From: Limnoperna fortunei
Taxonomy: Eukaryota; Mollusca; Bivalvia; Mytilida; Modiolidae
DNA length: 64,000 nt
Direction: 5' to 3'
Assembly (NCBI GenBank): GCA_944474755.1
Contig: OX104114.1
Coordinates: forward strand, 41,915,070-41,979,069
Part shown: one piece after another, positions 62,548-64,000 of the stretch
Layout: the number at the start of each line of letters is the position of its first letter
How positions within the stretch are numbered: position 1 is the first letter of the stretch
Notes under the pieces: generated by a model
Told to the model about the DNA's origin: nothing
The model's input: only the letters and a program-made list of their open reading frames with translations
Database searches by the model: none
Position numbers and translations under genes: made by a program

Positions 62548-62719
62548 AATTCAAAATGACTTATTTTCTTTCTCATGCCCATATTACCAAAAACAAATAT
62601 ATATACTGACGAGAACACCAAATAATCTTCAACAGATGACCTAAGTTCAAATAAATTTAACACTATTACAATAAAAAAAGCTTTTGATATTGACTTTAAT
62701 TACAATATAACTTGTTTGG
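62548..62719. other. Space between convergent Harbinger genes
   Basis: 172 bases of AT-rich DNA holding two AATAAA hexamers on plus (near 62650 and 62670) for the nuclease transcript. No terminator-like hairpin is seen. Confidence 0.5.
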
Positions 62720-64000
62720 TTACTGTTGTGATGGTGGATTATTCATAGTTGGTGGCCATGTTGTTTGAAGCTGGGCGATATACAGTTGTTGTTTGGCTTG
62801 TTTTAATATAAAGCGTTTACACGTGACGTCCAGCATCTCTCTTTCCAGCTCCAATCTTTGCTGTTCAACTTTAAGCCTTTCTTTTTCTATATCTGTTCTC
62901 TGCTTTTCCTGTAGAAGGCGCTGTTCCTCTCTTTCTAATCTCTTGCTCTCAATTTCTACAAGTCTTTCACCGCTGTTGTCAACATTTTTGGTGCTGGAAT
63001 TACAATGTCTTTTCGTAGGAGGTTGAATTTCAAGCTGCTCAACATCATTAGTATTGCAAGTTGACTCTGGAAAAAATGTAAATACATGTACGTCAATAGA
63101 ATACAACATTTTCTCTCCAACTCTGACCTATCATCTAACTCCTTGAATATCAGTAGCCTTAAGGATGTTTGATATACTATTAGTTGTGAAGAAATTTCGT
63201 TAAAACCTATTGAGATGTTTACTCTATAGTATTCGCAAAACTCACAGTGAAGTTGAAAGTGATCCATTGTATATACAATACATTAAGCTTAAAACACATA
63301 GTATTTGAAATTTAGAAAGAAAAAGTATGGTATTCTAAAAGTTGTTTGGGGGTGGGGTTAAGAACTTAAACGCAAGTTCACTCAGAACGCCTAGTTGTCC
63401 ATATGTGTTGTGCGTGTGTGTTTTTATTATTATCCACATTTTATTTCCCTAAATCACGTTCAGCGGTGCATTAAGGAAAAAGTTGAACCAGGCATATGCC
63501 ACTAACCCATTTCCGCCTTTCTGTTCTTTTGTTATTGTTTGTTTGTTTGGTTGTTTTTTTTATTTTTTTTATTTTTTTTTTTTGGTTTTTTGTTTTGTGT
63601 GCCTTTTTTTCTTTCTTTCTGGTTTTTTTTGCGGGGGAGGGGGGTTCCTGTTGTGCAATGTATTTCTATGCCGCTTGAATTAAAGTTAAGAAAAGAAATC
63701 ACTTACCATTTTCATCTGATGAGTCAGAGTCATGATACGAGTTGTCTGTAAACGGTAAGTGGAGGAACTGGTCTGATGGTACTGGGGACATGTATCCAAT
63801 CCACCGGATATCCCTTCAATGGGCGTCTCTCCGATGATGCTAACTACCTTGTCCTGGAAAGGGGTGAGTGCCTCTGGAGGAGGTCCACCACCAGTTCTAT
63901 TTGACTCCCTGCGAAATCGTGCCGCTTGCTTCTTTACGCTGCTAGTATATGTAGTCCACTTTTTTCGCACCTCTTCAACTGTCCTTTGGTGCTCACTTGG
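62720..64000 (-). CDS. Harbinger Myb/SANT-like DNA-binding protein, two exons seen, one likely frameshift
   Basis: Exon A (from the window edge to 63707) encodes PSEHQRTVEEVRKKWTTYTS, VKKQAARFRRESNRTGGGPP and EALTPFQDKVVSIIGETPI, a Myb/SANT-like domain of the kind in MSANTD and NAIF1 proteins and Harbinger second proteins. Its end should read YMSPVPSDQFLHL then DNSYHDSDSSDEN, but this is in another frame from the domain. One base seems to be missing near 63793-63800. Exon B (63066-62720, acceptor TTTTTTCCAG) gives ESTCNTNDVEQLEIQPPTKR, a Lys-Arg nuclear signal, and a long Glu/Arg coiled coil (REEQRLLQEKQRTDIEKERL), ending PPSQQ. In known elements this partner brings the nuclease to the DNA ends. 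The 5' end lies outside the window. Confidence 0.8.
63300..63690. repeat. T-rich low-complexity intron sequence
   Basis: Part of the intron of the Myb/SANT-like gene. A T-rich run with G-runs at 63540-63650 produces several meaningless Phe-rich frames on plus. Confidence 0.75.

Larger units (their letters stand above)
61300..64000. mobile_element. PIF/Harbinger transposon, left end and both genes, runs off the window
   Basis: The left end is GGGGCCATGTTTTCGAAGAT, whose inverted form ends the derivative at 50463. About 200 bases follow, dense in TCCTAAG/CTTAGGA units, then the nuclease gene on plus and a convergent Myb/SANT-like gene on minus. Two convergent genes of this kind are the standard layout of the superfamily. 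The right end lies beyond 64000. The target duplication cannot be checked here. Confidence 0.85.

Noticed and set aside
63483..63751. Three overlapping Phe-rich frames
   Set aside because: They translate a T-rich tract in the intron of the Myb/SANT-like gene.
1..64000. CRISPR arrays, bacterial operons or complete viral genes
   Set aside because: No regularly spaced direct repeats with unique spacers, no operon-like gene clusters and no recognisable viral proteins were found; the tandem repeats seen are minisatellite or transposon related.

Overview
The window is AT-rich, intron-rich animal DNA with no bacterial traits (no operons, ribosome binding sites or CRISPR). Short exons with GT/AG borders and matching phases, many decayed transposons, and a tRNA-derived SINE whose 3' part (GCTGAAAGTGGCGTTAAACACC followed by AAACA repeats) I know from mollusc DNA point to a bivalve mollusc, possibly a mussel. 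The species call is inference; the exon structures are read from the sequence.

Two host genes can be reconstructed, both on the minus strand. Gene 1 (about 34.93 kb down to 9.65 kb) encodes a type I membrane receptor. Eleven exons join in phase and give an unrecognised N-terminal region, a discoidin-like module of the type found at the front of FBXL4, a short linker, two immunoglobulin domains, and a terminal exon with a Cys-rich stalk, one transmembrane helix and a short basic tail. Its 5' end is not found, and the most upstream exon I can place contains an in-frame TAG unless an alternative acceptor is used. Gene 2 (60.63 kb down to 52.40 kb) encodes CUB-CUB-LDLa-trypsin-like modules in nine exons. 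Its protease domain has lost the catalytic His and the His-loop Cys, has Tyr in place of the oxyanion-hole Gly, and has a one-base reading-frame break in the exon that carries the Ser. It is a protease homologue without activity, or a decaying gene.

Most of the remainder is mobile DNA. At 3.1-8.7 kb a broken gene of a repeated, transposase-like family is flanked by eight copies of the motif ACAGATACGTTAC (five exact, two with one mismatch, one partial). A PIF/Harbinger element with an intact 339-residue nuclease and a convergent Myb/SANT-like gene starts at 61.3 kb and runs off the right edge; a deleted relative sits at 49.7-50.5 kb. There are two dead Tc1/mariner copies (38.7 and 46.8 kb), two non-LTR retrotransposon fragments (27.3-29.0 kb minus, 32.5-33.8 kb plus), at least nine SINE copies, several foldback or MITE-like elements, a palindromic repeat array abutting a receptor exon (22.6-24.85 kb), and a 31-bp minisatellite (44.7 kb).

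A decayed copy of one receptor exon at 46.0 kb and collinear similarity between 40.4-41.1 kb and 48.8-49.7 kb suggest an old duplication upstream of the receptor gene. All comparisons were made by eye; no alignments or database searches were run.
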